Below are positions 26,742 to 35,835 of a stretch of 64,000 nt of DNA, piece by piece. Source of the stretch: Mycolicibacterium fluoranthenivorans (lineage in GTDB: Bacteria; Actinomycetota; Actinomycetes; Mycobacteriales; Mycobacteriaceae). Every line of letters begins with the position of its first letter. Position 1 is the first letter of the stretch. The DNA lies in assembly GCF_011758805.1 (NCBI RefSeq), contig NZ_JAANOW010000001.1, positions 2,666,001 to 2,730,000 of the forward strand. The letters are read 5' to 3'. The position numbers were made by a program, and so were the translations under genes. Below the pieces are notes generated by a model, which was not told the origin of the DNA, ran no database searches, and saw nothing but the letters and a program-made list of their open reading frames with translations.

Positions 26742-29700
26742 ATGGCGCGTCGAGCACGACACCGGTCCACGCGTCAACGCTCCGGCGGGCGCCGGGAACC
26801 CTTTGCCTGGCTCGGCGCCGGGGCCGTGACGTTAGGGGTGGGCGCGGCACTGGCCGCCGGCCCGGCCGTGGCGCGCGCCGATGACACGAGTTCATCGTCG
26901 GCGTCATCTTCGGCCACGTCATCGTCAGCCACGACGGGCGCCTCGACCACGTCGACCACGTCCGGTGTGGCCGAGACGAGCCGGCCCACCTCCGTTCATG
27001 TGTGGCACCTGCCCACCCTGGGCGTGCCGAAGAAGCCGCACCATTCCGCGCATTCGGGCAATCCGTCTGCTGACGCGGCGGCGACTCCGAAGACGTCGGC
27101 AGGGTCCACCGCCGCGGCGGATACCCCTTCGGCGCCACCCGCCCGGCACGGCGAGACCGCGGCTGAGCAGGACGCGCTCGCGCCGGCGCGCCCGGTTCCG
27201 GCTGCGGCGCCCACGGAAGTGGCCGCGGTACGGGTGAATTCGGTGACGCCACACGTCGTTCCGGGGTTGACGCAGACGTTCCGCGCCGTGGTGCGCGCCT
27301 TGACGGCGCCGTGGACCGCGAGTGGGTCGGGCCGCGGTACGCCGGCGGAGTCGCCCGCGGTGTGGGTGCTCGCCGCGGCCGCTCGCCGCCAGGTCGGGGC
27401 GACCGAGGACGCCGTCGTCGCACCGGCCGCGGCCACCGCGACCGTCAGTGCGCTGGCGGTGGCGACCGCCAATGCCGATCCGGTGTTCGGCACGGCCATG
27501 GTGGGCACGCCCAACAGCAGCACCGGGGTGGTGACCGGGAAGGTCGTCGCCACCGACGCCGACAAGGACACGCTGACCTATACCGCCGCCGCGCAGAGCA
27601 CCGCGGGCGGCACCGTGGTGCTCAACTCGTCCACCGGGACCTTCACCTACACCCCGACCACCGCTACCCGGCATGCGGCCGCGGCCATCGGTGCGACGAC
27701 GGCCACCTCCGACACCTTCACCGTCGAGGCGTCGGACGGCAACGGCGGCAACGCAACCCAGACGGTCACCGTGAAGGTGGCACCGCTCAACACCGCGCCG
27801 GTGCTCGCCGCGACACAGGTGGCCGGCGCGGTCACCGCCACCGATGCCGACGGTGACACGTTGACCTACACCGCGACACCCACGAAAGGCGCCATCGCCT
27901 TCTCGTCGACGGGTGCGTTCACCTACACCCCGACCGCGGCAGCCCAGCACGCCGCGGCCGCCACCGGGGCGTCGTCCTCGGTGAAGACCGACACCTTCAC
28001 CGTCACCGTGTCCGACGGCTACGGCGGCACGGTGGCAACCAAGGTGACGGTGACGATCACCCCGGCCGATACGGCCCCGGTCATCAGCACCATCCCGACC
28101 GCGAGTGCACCGAACGCCGCCACCGGTGTCGTGACCGGCACGGTCGCCGCCACCGACGCCGACAACGACAAGCTGACCTATGCGGCCACCGCGGCCAAAG
28201 GCACCGTCAGCATCAACTCCGGCACGGGCGCGTTCACCTACACCCCGACCGCCGCCGCCCGGCACGCCGCGGCCTCCGATACCGCCACCGACGCCGACAA
28301 GTCCGACACCGTGACGATCACCGTGTCCGACGGCCACGGTGGCACCGTCACCAGCGCCGTCGACGTGACCGTTGCCCCGAGGGACAGTGCGCCGAAAGTC
28401 TCGGCCACCGTGGGCAGTCCGAACTCGGCGACCGGAGTGGTGACCGGCACGATCAAGGCCACCGACGCCGAGAAGGACACCGTCGTCTACAGCGTGACCA
28501 CTGCCACCGCCAAAGGCACCCTCACGCTGGACGCGAGTTCCGGGGCGTACACCTACACCCCGACCACCGACGCGCGCCTGGCCGCCGCGGCCAAGGGTGC
28601 CGGCACGGCCGACAAACACGACACCTTCACCGTTGCGGTCGACGACGGTCACGGCGCCACGGTCACCAAGACCGTCACGGTGTCGGTGTCCCCGTTGGGG
28701 GATAAGCCGGTCGCGGGCACCCCGAGTGTCGGCTCGGCAGACTCGACCGGAACCGTCACCGGCACAGTCGAATTCACCGAGCCCTACACACAGCTGCCGC
28801 TGACCTACGCGGTCACCACGGCGACCACCAAGGGCACGATCACCCTGGATGCGGTCACCGGTGAATTCACCTACACCCCGAACACCGTCGCCCGCCTGGC
28901 CGCGGGAGTCTCGACCACACCGGTCACCGACAAATTCACCGTGAGCGCCGCGAATTCGATCACCTCGACCGCCGAGACCGTCACCGTGACCGTGGCCCCC
29001 GCCGTGCTCGGGGTCACCGACGGCACCGGCACGGGTGGTACCCCGTTCGTCCGGACCAGCACGCTCAGCCCCGACGGTAAGACCGCCTATGTCGCGAACG
29101 CGAGCGCGGGCACGGTGTCGGTCACCGACATCGCGAGCAACGCCGTCACCGGAACCATCACGGTCGGAAAGAACCCCGGCGCCATCGCCGTGAGCGCCGA
29201 CGGTGCCACCGTCTATGTCGCCAACGCGGGTTCGGGCACCGTGTCGGTGATCAACACGGCCACCGACACCGTCATCAAGACCATCAGGGTGGGCAGCACG
29301 CCCTCGGGGCTGGCGCTGCGGCTCAACGGCAGCAGGCTCTATGTCGCCAATGCGGGTTCGGGCACGGTGACGGTGATCAACACCGCGACCAGGATCGTCA
29401 CCAAGACCATCAGGGTGGGCAGTGCACCGGTCGGGCTGGCGATCAGCGCCGACGGGAGCGCGCTCTACGTCACCAACACCGGCGCCGACTCGGTGTCGGT
29501 GATCAACGCGGCCACCAACAGGCTGGCCGTCACCACCGGACTCGGTGTCGCGGTCGGCACGCTGCTCAGCGGCTCCGGTGCCACCCTCTCCGTCACCAAC
29601 GGCGTCGACACACCGGTCGCGGGGACTATCACGGTCGGCACGCCCAGCACGACCACCGGTGCGGTCACCGGCACCGTCTCCTACACCGACCCGTCCGGAA

Positions 29701-30716
29701 AGACGTTGACGTACAAGGTGATCACCGCGCCGACCGACGGCACGGTGAAGGTGACGTCGACCGGTGCGTTCACCTACACCCCGACCGTCGCCGCCCGCCT
29801 GGCCGCCGCCCTGACCGGTGGCAGCACGGACACGTTCACCGTGGTGGCCACCAACGGCTTGGCGACGACCGCCCAGACCGTCACCGTGCCGGTCTCGGCT
29901 GAGGTCAATGCGTCAGTCGCGCTGAAGATGGTCTACGGCACCGAGCCGGTGATCCGCATCTCGGTCAATGGTGGGCCGAGCGTGCCGGTGCTGGTCGACA
30001 CCGGATCCGTGGGACTGGTGATCACCTCCAAATATGTCGGGACACAACAGGACCTGGGTACCTCGACAGGATCGGGAGCCAGCGGATACTCCGGTGGGCT
30101 GAGCTACACCTTCGACACCTACACGACCACAGTGGATTTCGGTAACGGTATCGTCTCCGGGCCCACCTCGGTCGATATCGTCAGTGCGGCCTCACAGTCG
30201 GCGTTCGCCTCGTTCGCCGCCCGCGACGGCGTGGTCGGCATCCTCGGTATCGGGCCGAATTCGTATGGGCCGGGCCCCAGTTCGGTGATCTCCGCGCTGC
30301 CAGGCGACCTGAACTACGGCGTGCTGATCGACGAGCAGGACGGTCTGCTGGAATTCGGACCCAACCCGCGGTCGGCTCTCGTGACGCTCAGCGGGTCACC
30401 CTGGACGACGCTGGAGGTGCAGGTCGGCACGGGGGTCGTCACGCAGGTGTTCACGGTGATCGATTCCGGCGGCGTCTACGGCACCATCCCGTCGTCGCTG
30501 GTCGGGGGAGGGTCGAGCGTGGCCGTCGGCACGGTCATCAGGGTCTACACGAGCGACGGCGCGACGTTGCTGTACTCGTACACGACGACGTCCGGGAACC
30601 GTCCGACCGTCACGTCGGACACCTACATGAACTCCGGTACGGCGCCGTTCGCGCTGGGGCCGATTTACATCTCCTATACGGGATCCAGCGCGGGCCAGAC
30701 GATCTTCGACGTCTAG
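26742..30716 (+). CDS. Secreted repeat protein with YVTN propeller blades and PecA-like aspartic protease domain
   Basis: The 1,324-residue protein begins with an Arg-rich signal sequence (about 1-45, ending AVARADD). A Ser/Thr/Ala-rich linker follows to about residue 245. Five cadherin/VCBS-like Ig repeats (about 247-755) each carry TDAD and FTYTPT motifs. Four YVTN beta-propeller blades (about 765-935) and one more Ig repeat (about 955-1055) come next. The last 265 residues form a pepsin-like aspartic protease domain: Asp1086 in LVDTGSVGL and Asp1241 in VIDSGG, with ILGIGPN and LEFGPNP as in PE_PGRS35/PecA of M. tuberculosis. No PE domain is present. It may cleave proteins at the cell surface. 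The ATG at 26742 is chosen because the signal peptide starts there. Confidence 0.82.
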   Translation: MARRARHRSTRQRSGGRREPFAWLGAGAVTLGVGAALAAGPAVARADDTSSSSASSSATSSSATTGASTTSTTSGVAETSRPTSVHVWHLPTLGVPKKPHHSAHSGNPSADAAATPKTSAGSTAAADTPSAPPARHGETAAEQDALAPARPVPAAAPTEVAAVRVNSVTPHVVPGLTQTFRAVVRALTAPWTASGSGRGTPAESPAVWVLAAAARRQVGATEDAVVAPAAATATVSALAVATANADPVFGTAMVGTPNSSTGVVTGKVVATDADKDTLTYTAAAQSTAGGTVVLNSSTGTFTYTPTTATRHAAAAIGATTATSDTFTVEASDGNGGNATQTVTVKVAPLNTAPVLAATQVAGAVTATDADGDTLTYTATPTKGAIAFSSTGAFTYTPTAAAQHAAAATGASSSVKTDTFTVTVSDGYGGTVATKVTVTITPADTAPVISTIPTASAPNAATGVVTGTVAATDADNDKLTYAATAAKGTVSINSGTGAFTYTPTAAARHAAASDTATDADKSDTVTITVSDGHGGTVTSAVDVTVAPRDSAPKVSATVGSPNSATGVVTGTIKATDAEKDTVVYSVTTATAKGTLTLDASSGAYTYTPTTDARLAAAAKGAGTADKHDTFTVAVDDGHGATVTKTVTVSVSPLGDKPVAGTPSVGSADSTGTVTGTVEFTEPYTQLPLTYAVTTATTKGTITLDAVTGEFTYTPNTVARLAAGVSTTPVTDKFTVSAANSITSTAETVTVTVAPAVLGVTDGTGTGGTPFVRTSTLSPDGKTAYVANASAGTVSVTDIASNAVTGTITVGKNPGAIAVSADGATVYVANAGSGTVSVINTATDTVIKTIRVGSTPSGLALRLNGSRLYVANAGSGTVTVINTATRIVTKTIRVGSAPVGLAISADGSALYVTNTGADSVSVINAATNRLAVTTGLGVAVGTLLSGSGATLSVTNGVDTPVAGTITVGTPSTTTGAVTGTVSYTDPSGKTLTYKVITAPTDGTVKVTSTGAFTYTPTVAARLAAALTGGSTDTFTVVATNGLATTAQTVTVPVSAEVNASVALKMVYGTEPVIRISVNGGPSVPVLVDTGSVGLVITSKYVGTQQDLGTSTGSGASGYSGGLSYTFDTYTTTVDFGNGIVSGPTSVDIVSAASQSAFASFAARDGVVGILGIGPNSYGPGPSSVISALPGDLNYGVLIDEQDGLLEFGPNPRSALVTLSGSPWTTLEVQVGTGVVTQVFTVIDSGGVYGTIPSSLVGGGSSVAVGTVIRVYTSDGATLLYSYTTTSGNRPTVTSDTYMNSGTAPFALGPIYISYTGSSAGQTIFDV
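27478..29010. repeat. Five Ig-like repeats of about 300 bp
   Basis: Each unit encodes GxVTGTVxATDADxDxLTY, then GxFTYTPTxAARHAAA, then DTFTVxVSDGxGGTV. The units are diverged at the DNA level. A sixth copy lies at about 29600-29910, after the YVTN blades. Confidence 0.75.
29088..29510. repeat. Four YVTN beta-propeller repeats of 126 bp
   Basis: YVANASAGTVSV, YVANAGSGTVSVIN, YVANAGSGTVTVIN and YVTNTGADSVSVIN recur every 42 residues. The middle two are nearly identical at the DNA level (TATGTCGCCAA starts at 29214 and 29340). Four blades are fewer than the usual seven. Confidence 0.8.
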
Positions 30717-30924
30717 ACCGACCGTGGCCGGCAAACGGGGTGCGGCGAAGGCCGGTTAGCCCACGCGGGGACCGGCGAATGTTTGCGTGTACATCCAGCG
30801 GCGGGAGGCTTACATTCGAGATGGCGCGTGAAGGGTCTGACTGATCCGAGAGCCGACTTCGCGTGACTTCCCTGAGCGGCTCAGCCCGTCACAGCCGAAT
30901 ATCGGATCGGCGGAAGGAACGGCA

Positions 30925-31317
30925 ATGTCAGAGGAACAGGACAACATCGAACTCGTCACCAGGGGCTACCAGGCCTTCGCCAGCGGCGACTTGGAGGCCG
31001 TGATGGCGTTGTTCGACGACAGCATCGAGTGGGTGCAGCCCGGCAACAGCACGATCAGCGGTACCTACCACGGCAAGGGTGAGCTGGGTCAGTACCTGGC
31101 CAGGCTGGGCGAGAAGAGCCCGACGGTGACGATGAACAAACTGCTCGCCGACGGAGACACGGTGGTGGCGCTCACCGAGGTCGCCGCCGCCGGTGAAAAG
31201 GCGCGCGACGCCGAAGTTTTCACCATTCGCGACGGAAAGACGATCCGGGTGGTGGTACATACCGATACCGCGATGATGGAGCGCGTCTACGGCTCCAAAC
31301 AGCACGCGGCCCACTAG
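30925..31317 (+). CDS. SnoaL/NTF2-like protein
   Basis: The 130-residue protein belongs to the NTF2-like (SnoaL) superfamily. The N-terminal helix IELVTRGYQAFASGDLEAVMALFDDSIEWVQPG and the strand EVFTIRDGKTIRVVVHTDTAMM are typical of the cone-shaped ligand-binding fold. GGAAGGAAC lies before the ATG. It stands alone after a 208-bp gap and convergent to sigA. No substrate or partner can be named. Confidence 0.8.
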   Translation: MSEEQDNIELVTRGYQAFASGDLEAVMALFDDSIEWVQPGNSTISGTYHGKGELGQYLARLGEKSPTVTMNKLLADGDTVVALTEVAAAGEKARDAEVFTIRDGKTIRVVVHTDTAMMERVYGSKQHAAH

Positions 31318-31330
31318 AACGGCGAATGGC

Positions 31331-31351
31331 CGCCACCCCAACCGGGTGGCG
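31331..31351. terminator. Bidirectional hairpin between the SnoaL-like gene and sigA
   Basis: CGCCACCC and GGGTGGCG form a perfect 8-bp stem with a CAACC loop. The hairpin lies in the 57-bp gap between the ends of two convergent genes and could serve both. Confidence 0.65.
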
Positions 31352-31374
31352 ACCATGTCGTCGTTCTCGCGAAC

Positions 31375-32808
31375 CTAGTCCAGGTAGTCCCGCAGCACCT
31401 GCGAGCGGCTGGGGTGGCGCAGCTTGCTCATCGTCTTGGACTCGATCTGGCGGATGCGTTCCCGCGTCACGCCGTAGACCTGCCCGATCTCGTCGAGGGT
31501 GCGGGGCTGACCGTCGGTCAGACCGAAGCGCAGCCGGACCACACCGGCCTCGCGCTCGGACAGCGTCTCCAGCACCGACTGCAGCTGATCCTGCAGCAGG
31601 GTGAAGCTCACCGCGTCCACGGCCACCACGGCCTCGGAGTCCTCGATGAAGTCACCGAGCTGTGAATCGCCCTCGTCGCCGATGGTCTGGTCCAGGGAGA
31701 TCGGCTCACGCGCGTACTGCTGGATCTCCAGCACCTTCTCCGGCGTGATGTCCATTTCCTTGGCCAGCTCTTCGGGCGTGGGCTCGCGGCCCAGGTCCTG
31801 AAGCAGCTCGCGCTGGATACGGCCCAGCTTGTTGATGACCTCGACCATGTGCACCGGGATACGGATGGTGCGGGCTTGGTCGGCCATGGCGCGGGTGATG
31901 GCCTGGCGGATCCACCAGGTGGCGTACGTGGAGAACTTGTAGCCCTTGGTGTAGTCGAACTTCTCGACCGCGCGGATCAGACCGAGGTTGCCCTCCTGGA
32001 TCAGGTCCAGGAACGCCATACCGCGGCCGGTGTAGCGCTTGGCCAGCGACACCACCAGACGCAGGTTGGCTTCCAGCAGGTGGTTCTTGGCGCGGTCACC
32101 GTCGCGGCAGATCCACTGGTAGTCGCGGCGCTGCGCGGTGGTGAGCTTCTCGCCCTTCTCGGCGAACTCCACCATCAACTGGGTGCAGTACAGCCCGGCC
32201 TCGATGCGCTTGGCGAGCTCGACCTCTTCCTCGGCGTTGAGCAGCGCGACCTTGCCGATCTGCTTCAGATACGCGCGGACCGAGTCGGCCGATGCCGTGA
32301 GTTCGGCGTCCTTGCGGGCCTGGCGCAGGGCCTCGGATTCTTCCTCGTCCCAGACGAAGTCACCGGAGGCCTTGTCCTTCTCCGTCGGCTCCGGATGCTC
32401 CTCGTCGGCGGCCTTCACGGCCGGCTTGGCGCCCGGCACGACCACCGCGACGATCTCGACCTCGCCGTCGACCTCGGCGTCTTCACCGTCCTCGTCGCCG
32501 TCGGTGCTCTCGTCCGCGTCGTCGGTGTCGAGGTCGTCGTCGATCTCGACCTCCTCGACCTCGAGATCGTCGCCCGGCTCCGCCTCGAGATCGTCGGTCT
32601 CCAGATCCTCGGCGAGGTCTACGACGTCGGTATCGGGGTCGGGTGCGCCCGCAGCCTTGGCTGCGGCCTTCTTGGCGGGAGCCTTGGTTGCGCGCTTCGC
32701 GGGGGCCTTGGCAGCTGCGGCCTTGGCGGGAGCCTTTTTGGCAGGAGTCTTGGCGGCGGTGCGCTTCACCGGCTCGTCGGTTGCCGGGCTTGCTTTTGTC
32801 GCTGCCAC
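31375..32808 (-). CDS. sigA: Primary sigma factor SigA
   Basis: The essential housekeeping sigma factor, 477 residues. The N-terminus is rich in Lys/Ala/Pro ([10 protein letters not shown]) and then strongly acidic, as in other actinobacterial SigA proteins. Regions 1.2-2 ([29 protein letters not shown]), region 3 and region 4 ([19 protein letters not shown], ending SQVLRDYLD) follow. The GTG start at 32808 gives MAATKAS, as in M. tuberculosis, and GAAAGGG lies just upstream. Confidence 0.97.
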   Translation of the reverse strand: MAATKASPATDEPVKRTAAKTPAKKAPAKAAAAKAPAKRATKAPAKKAAAKAAGAPDPDTDVVDLAEDLETDDLEAEPGDDLEVEEVEIDDDLDTDDADESTDGDEDGEDAEVDGEVEIVAVVVPGAKPAVKAADEEHPEPTEKDKASGDFVWDEEESEALRQARKDAELTASADSVRAYLKQIGKVALLNAEEEVELAKRIEAGLYCTQLMVEFAEKGEKLTTAQRRDYQWICRDGDRAKNHLLEANLRLVVSLAKRYTGRGMAFLDLIQEGNLGLIRAVEKFDYTKGYKFSTYATWWIRQAITRAMADQARTIRIPVHMVEVINKLGRIQRELLQDLGREPTPEELAKEMDITPEKVLEIQQYAREPISLDQTIGDEGDSQLGDFIEDSEAVVAVDAVSFTLLQDQLQSVLETLSEREAGVVRLRFGLTDGQPRTLDEIGQVYGVTRERIRQIESKTMSKLRHPSRSQVLRDYLD

Positions 32809-33004
32809 GTACACCCTTTCGGTCTTGCGGATTCCGGGGCGCACGCATGCGTCACCGGAAAGCGTCGGCTGTGTCGAATATCGGCGATGATCTCTGCTCG
32901 GAAACCCGCCGCTATTTCGGTAGGCGGCCGCCGTTGACCATTGTAACGACAGTGTGAGATACGGCTGCGCCGTGCGGCAAATTGGCCGTCCCGCGCGCGT
33001 CGCG

Positions 33005-33802
33005 TCAGGCGGTGCCGTGCGCCGTGTCGGCGGCCAGCGCGGCGCCGACGATGCCCGCCTCGTTGAGCAGGGTCGCGGCCACCACCGGGGTGCGGTTCTT
33101 CAGCAGCGGGATCCATTTGTCGGCCTTGCGGCTGATGCCTCCACCTGCGATGAACAGGTCCGGCCAGATCGCATTCTCGATGGCCACGAGCACCTTGGTG
33201 ACCTCTTCGGTCCAGCGCTCGTAGCTCCATTCCTTGCGTTCCTTCACCGAGGACGCGGCCCGGTGTTCGGCCTCCTTGCCGCCGACTTCCAGGTGGCCGA
33301 ACTCGGTGTTGGGCAGCAGCACGCCGTTGTGAATCACCGCCGAACCGATCCCGGTCCCGAACGTCAGCAGCACGATCACCCCGGTCTTGTCCTTGCCGGC
33401 GCCGAACCGGGCCTCGGCGATTCCGGCCGCGTCGGCGTCGTTGAGCACCGTCACGACCTGCCCGCCCAATTCGTTGCCGATGATCTCGGCGGCGTTGGCG
33501 CCGATCCAGCCCTTGTCCACGTTGGCCGCGGTGCGCACGATCCCGTCGGTCACCACACCCGGGTAGGTGACACCGAGCGGGCCGGTCCAGCCGAATTCGC
33601 GGACCACGGTGGCCACCGTCTTGGCCACGGCCTCCGGGGTGGAGGGCTGCGGCGTCAGGACCTTCACGCGATCGCCGATGAGGGCGCCGGTGTCCAGGTC
33701 GACGATGCCGCCCTTGATCCCGCTGCCGCCCACGTCGACGCCGAATCCGCGGCGTGGGGTGCTGCTACCGGCTTCGGCGGCGGGCGGTTCGGTGGCGGTC
33801 AT
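33005..33802 (-). CDS. ppgK: Polyphosphate glucokinase PpgK
   Basis: PpgK phosphorylates glucose with polyphosphate or ATP. The 265-residue ROK-family protein has the phosphate-binding [12 protein letters not shown] motif, GVTYPGVV, the catalytic Asp region [16 protein letters not shown], and [22 protein letters not shown] precedes the ATG at 33802. It is divergent from suhB with a gap of 50-80 bp, as in M. tuberculosis Rv2702/Rv2701c. Confidence 0.95.
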   Translation of the reverse strand: MTATEPPAAEAGSSTPRRGFGVDVGGSGIKGGIVDLDTGALIGDRVKVLTPQPSTPEAVAKTVATVVREFGWTGPLGVTYPGVVTDGIVRTAANVDKGWIGANAAEIIGNELGGQVVTVLNDADAAGIAEARFGAGKDKTGVIVLLTFGTGIGSAVIHNGVLLPNTEFGHLEVGGKEAEHRAASSVKERKEWSYERWTEEVTKVLVAIENAIWPDLFIAGGGISRKADKWIPLLKNRTPVVAATLLNEAGIVGAALAADTAHGTA

Positions 33803-33885
33803 AGAACGCTCCTCGTACAAGGTCCGGCGGGTGCGACGCGCCACACACATTAGTGCCCCGAGACGTGCTGTGTTGCGATGGTCGA

Positions 33886-34719
33886 GTGGAAACCAACAAC
33901 TGTGATCCGCTGACTTTGCGCGCCGTGGCCGAGCAATTGGCCACCGAGGCCGCTGCTTTCGTGGTGCGCCGCCGCGATGAGGTGTTCGGAGACGACGCCG
34001 GCACTCCCGGCCCTGACGGTCCGGTCCGGACCAAGAGCACGCCGACCGATCCGGTCACCGTGGTGGACACCGAGACCGAGCGGATGATCCGCGACCGGCT
34101 CGCGGTGCTGCGGCCGGGCGATCAGGTCCTCGGTGAGGAGGAGGGCGGTGCCACGGACGTCGTACCGGGTCGTCCGGTCTGGGTGATCGACCCCATCGAC
34201 GGCACGGTGAATTTCGTCTACGGGATCGCCGATTACGCCGTGTCGGTCGGGGTCCAGGTCGACGGCCGGTCCGTCGCGGGCGCGGTCGCCAATGTGCCGA
34301 CCGGAGAGCTGTACTCGGCAGCACTCGGGCACGGCGCCACCGTGACGCGCCACGGTCGGTCAACGGTGTTGAGTTGCAACGCTATCGACGACCTGTCGCT
34401 CGCGCTGGTCGGTACCGGTTTCTCCTACGAGTCGCGGCGCCGGGCCCGGCAGGCGCAGGTGCTTGCCGGCTTGCTGCCGGACGTACGTGACATCCGCAGG
34501 ATCGGCTCGTGTGCGCTGGATCTGTGCATGGTGGCGGCCGGGCAGTTGGACGCCTACTACGAGGACGACGTGCATGTCTGGGACTGGGCGGCCGGGGTCC
34601 TCATCGCGACCGAAGCCGGTGCCGTCGTCGGCTTGCCGGACCCGGATCTGCTGTGCGCGGCCGCCCCTGGGGTGGCCACCGCGCTCGGTGACGCCCTGCG
34701 GACCCTGGGCGCCCGCTAG
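33886..34719 (+). CDS. suhB: Inositol monophosphatase family protein SuhB
   Basis: It dephosphorylates inositol 1-phosphate, a precursor of phosphatidylinositol and mycothiol. The protein has 277 residues from the GTG at 33886; a GTG at 33853 would add 11 residues, and neither has a clear ribosome site. The metal-binding motifs are GEEEGG, the IDPIDGTVNFVYG signature, and VWDWAAGVLIATEAGA. Family alignment favours the shorter form. Confidence 0.92.
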   Translation: METNNCDPLTLRAVAEQLATEAAAFVVRRRDEVFGDDAGTPGPDGPVRTKSTPTDPVTVVDTETERMIRDRLAVLRPGDQVLGEEEGGATDVVPGRPVWVIDPIDGTVNFVYGIADYAVSVGVQVDGRSVAGAVANVPTGELYSAALGHGATVTRHGRSTVLSCNAIDDLSLALVGTGFSYESRRRARQAQVLAGLLPDVRDIRRIGSCALDLCMVAAGQLDAYYEDDVHVWDWAAGVLIATEAGAVVGLPDPDLLCAAAPGVATALGDALRTLGAR

Positions 34720-34720
34720 C

Positions 34721-35371
34721 TCAGCAGGCGGCGCCGTGGATGGTGCGCAGCAGCGCCGGATCGGGCGGCTGGGTGGCGTCCGGGCGCAAGCTGGCCAGCA
34801 TCGCGTCGGTATCGTCGTTGTGGCTCAGCTCGCCGAACTCGGTGCCGATCGCCAGGTCGACGGAGTCGTCGGTGCGCTGGTCCTGGAACAGCTCCGTGCA
34901 CGGCGCCACCAGCCAGACCGCCGCGGCGGCCGCCCGGCCGGCCGGGCCGAACCGGATCTGGCCCTGGCACTCCAGCCGGGTGCCGGCGTAGATGGGGTCG
35001 TTGGACGCGGTCGGCTGGGCGAAGCCCAGATCACGCAGGGCGCTGGACACCTCGGCGGCCTGACCGCCCTGGCCGCTGGCGTTGAGCACCTTGGTCTTGG
35101 TGTCGGCGAGCTTGGCCGGCACCACCTCGGTCATGGTCTCGCGCGAGACCTGCTGGCCCAGTTTCGGCTGATTCGGGTCGGTGGCCGCCGGGGGAGCGTT
35201 GCAGACGACGGCTTCGTGGACGTCGGTCGGCCGGTTCAGGGCGATCACCCACACCACGCCGGTCGCTATTGCCAGCGCCAGGAACAAACTCAGGACGGGA
35301 ATATGGTTCCGTCTGCGGAACGGGCGACCGTGCTTGTCGAACGCCGTGCCGTCGGTGATGAGAGCGACCAC
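34721..35371 (-). CDS. cei: Envelope integrity protein Cei (LytR C-terminal domain)
   Basis: The 216-residue protein matches Rv2700/Cei, which is needed for envelope integrity and antibiotic tolerance. A short cytoplasmic part is followed by a transmembrane helix (PVLSLFLALAIATGVVWVIAL) and an external LytR_C-like domain with TKVLNASGQGGQAAEVSSAL. Cys pairs (VVCNAPP, LECQGQ, VAPCTEL, GAAC) could form disulfides. The start is GTG, with AAGGTG upstream. The CRP-type site at 35425 lies 54 bp upstream. Confidence 0.9.
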   Translation of the reverse strand: MVALITDGTAFDKHGRPFRRRNHIPVLSLFLALAIATGVVWVIALNRPTDVHEAVVCNAPPAATDPNQPKLGQQVSRETMTEVVPAKLADTKTKVLNASGQGGQAAEVSSALRDLGFAQPTASNDPIYAGTRLECQGQIRFGPAGRAAAAAVWLVAPCTELFQDQRTDDSVDLAIGTEFGELSHNDDTDAMLASLRPDATQPPDPALLRTIHGAAC

Positions 35372-35424
35372 CCCTGCACCTTAAGGGCACAGACCGGCAC
35401 CATCCCCTACCTGGGGATTTGGGA

Positions 35425-35440
35425 TGTGATATAAATCACA
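35425..35440. promoter_or_regulatory. CRP/FNR-type site TGTGA-TATAAA-TCACA
   Basis: It matches the TGTGA-N6-TCACA consensus of mycobacterial CRP (Rv3676) without a mismatch. It lies in the 160-bp divergent gap, 54 bp before cei and 91 bp before the DUF4193 gene. Both genes could be controlled. The corresponding intergenic region of M. tuberculosis (Rv2699c) is, as I recall, a known CRP target. Confidence 0.85.
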
Positions 35441-35531
35441 CCCGTTCTGAGCGGATTCGGGGCACGAATCATTTGGTGTAGGCGTTCGACGCTGGTACAA
35501 AGCTCTGCTGCAAGGTAACGGAGGGGATGAG

Positions 35532-35834
35532 ATGGCTACCGACTACGACGCTCCGCGGCGTTCAGAGACCGATGACGTGTCCGAGGATTCGCTTGAGGAG
35601 CTCAAAGCGCGGCGTAACGAGGCTCAATCGGCGGTCGTTGACGTCGATGAATCCGAGTCCGCGGAATCGTTCGAACTGCCCGGCGCGGATCTGTCGGGCG
35701 AAGAGCTGTCGGTGCGTGTCGTGCCGAAGCAGGCCGACGAGTTCACCTGCTCGAGCTGCTTCCTGGTGCATCACCGCAGCCGTCTCGCGAGCGAGAAGAA
35801 CGGCGTGATGATCTGCACCGATTGCGCGGCCTGA
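35532..35834 (+). CDS. DUF4193 protein (Rv2699c-like)
   Basis: A 100-residue acidic protein with a C-terminal zinc-ribbon-like part: FTCSSCFLVHHRSRL and MICTDCAA supply four Cys in two CxxC pairs. It matches the conserved actinobacterial DUF4193 family. The ATG follows a GGAGGGGATG-type ribosome site. It is probably CRP-regulated. It ends 1 bp before the stop of the convergent DUF3093 gene. The function is unknown. Confidence 0.85.
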   Translation: MATDYDAPRRSETDDVSEDSLEELKARRNEAQSAVVDVDESESAESFELPGADLSGEELSVRVVPKQADEFTCSSCFLVHHRSRLASEKNGVMICTDCAA

Positions 35835-35835
35835 A

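Noticed and set aside
26925..28652. Long minus-strand frame opposite the repeat protein
   Set aside because: It is a mirror of the Thr/Ala-rich repeats (Gly/Arg-rich product), not a gene.
30779..30806. SigF-like promoter before the SnoaL-like gene (GTTT...GGGA)
   Set aside because: The -10 part lacks the TA of GGGTA and the spacer is 18 bp. The match is not better than chance in GC-rich DNA.
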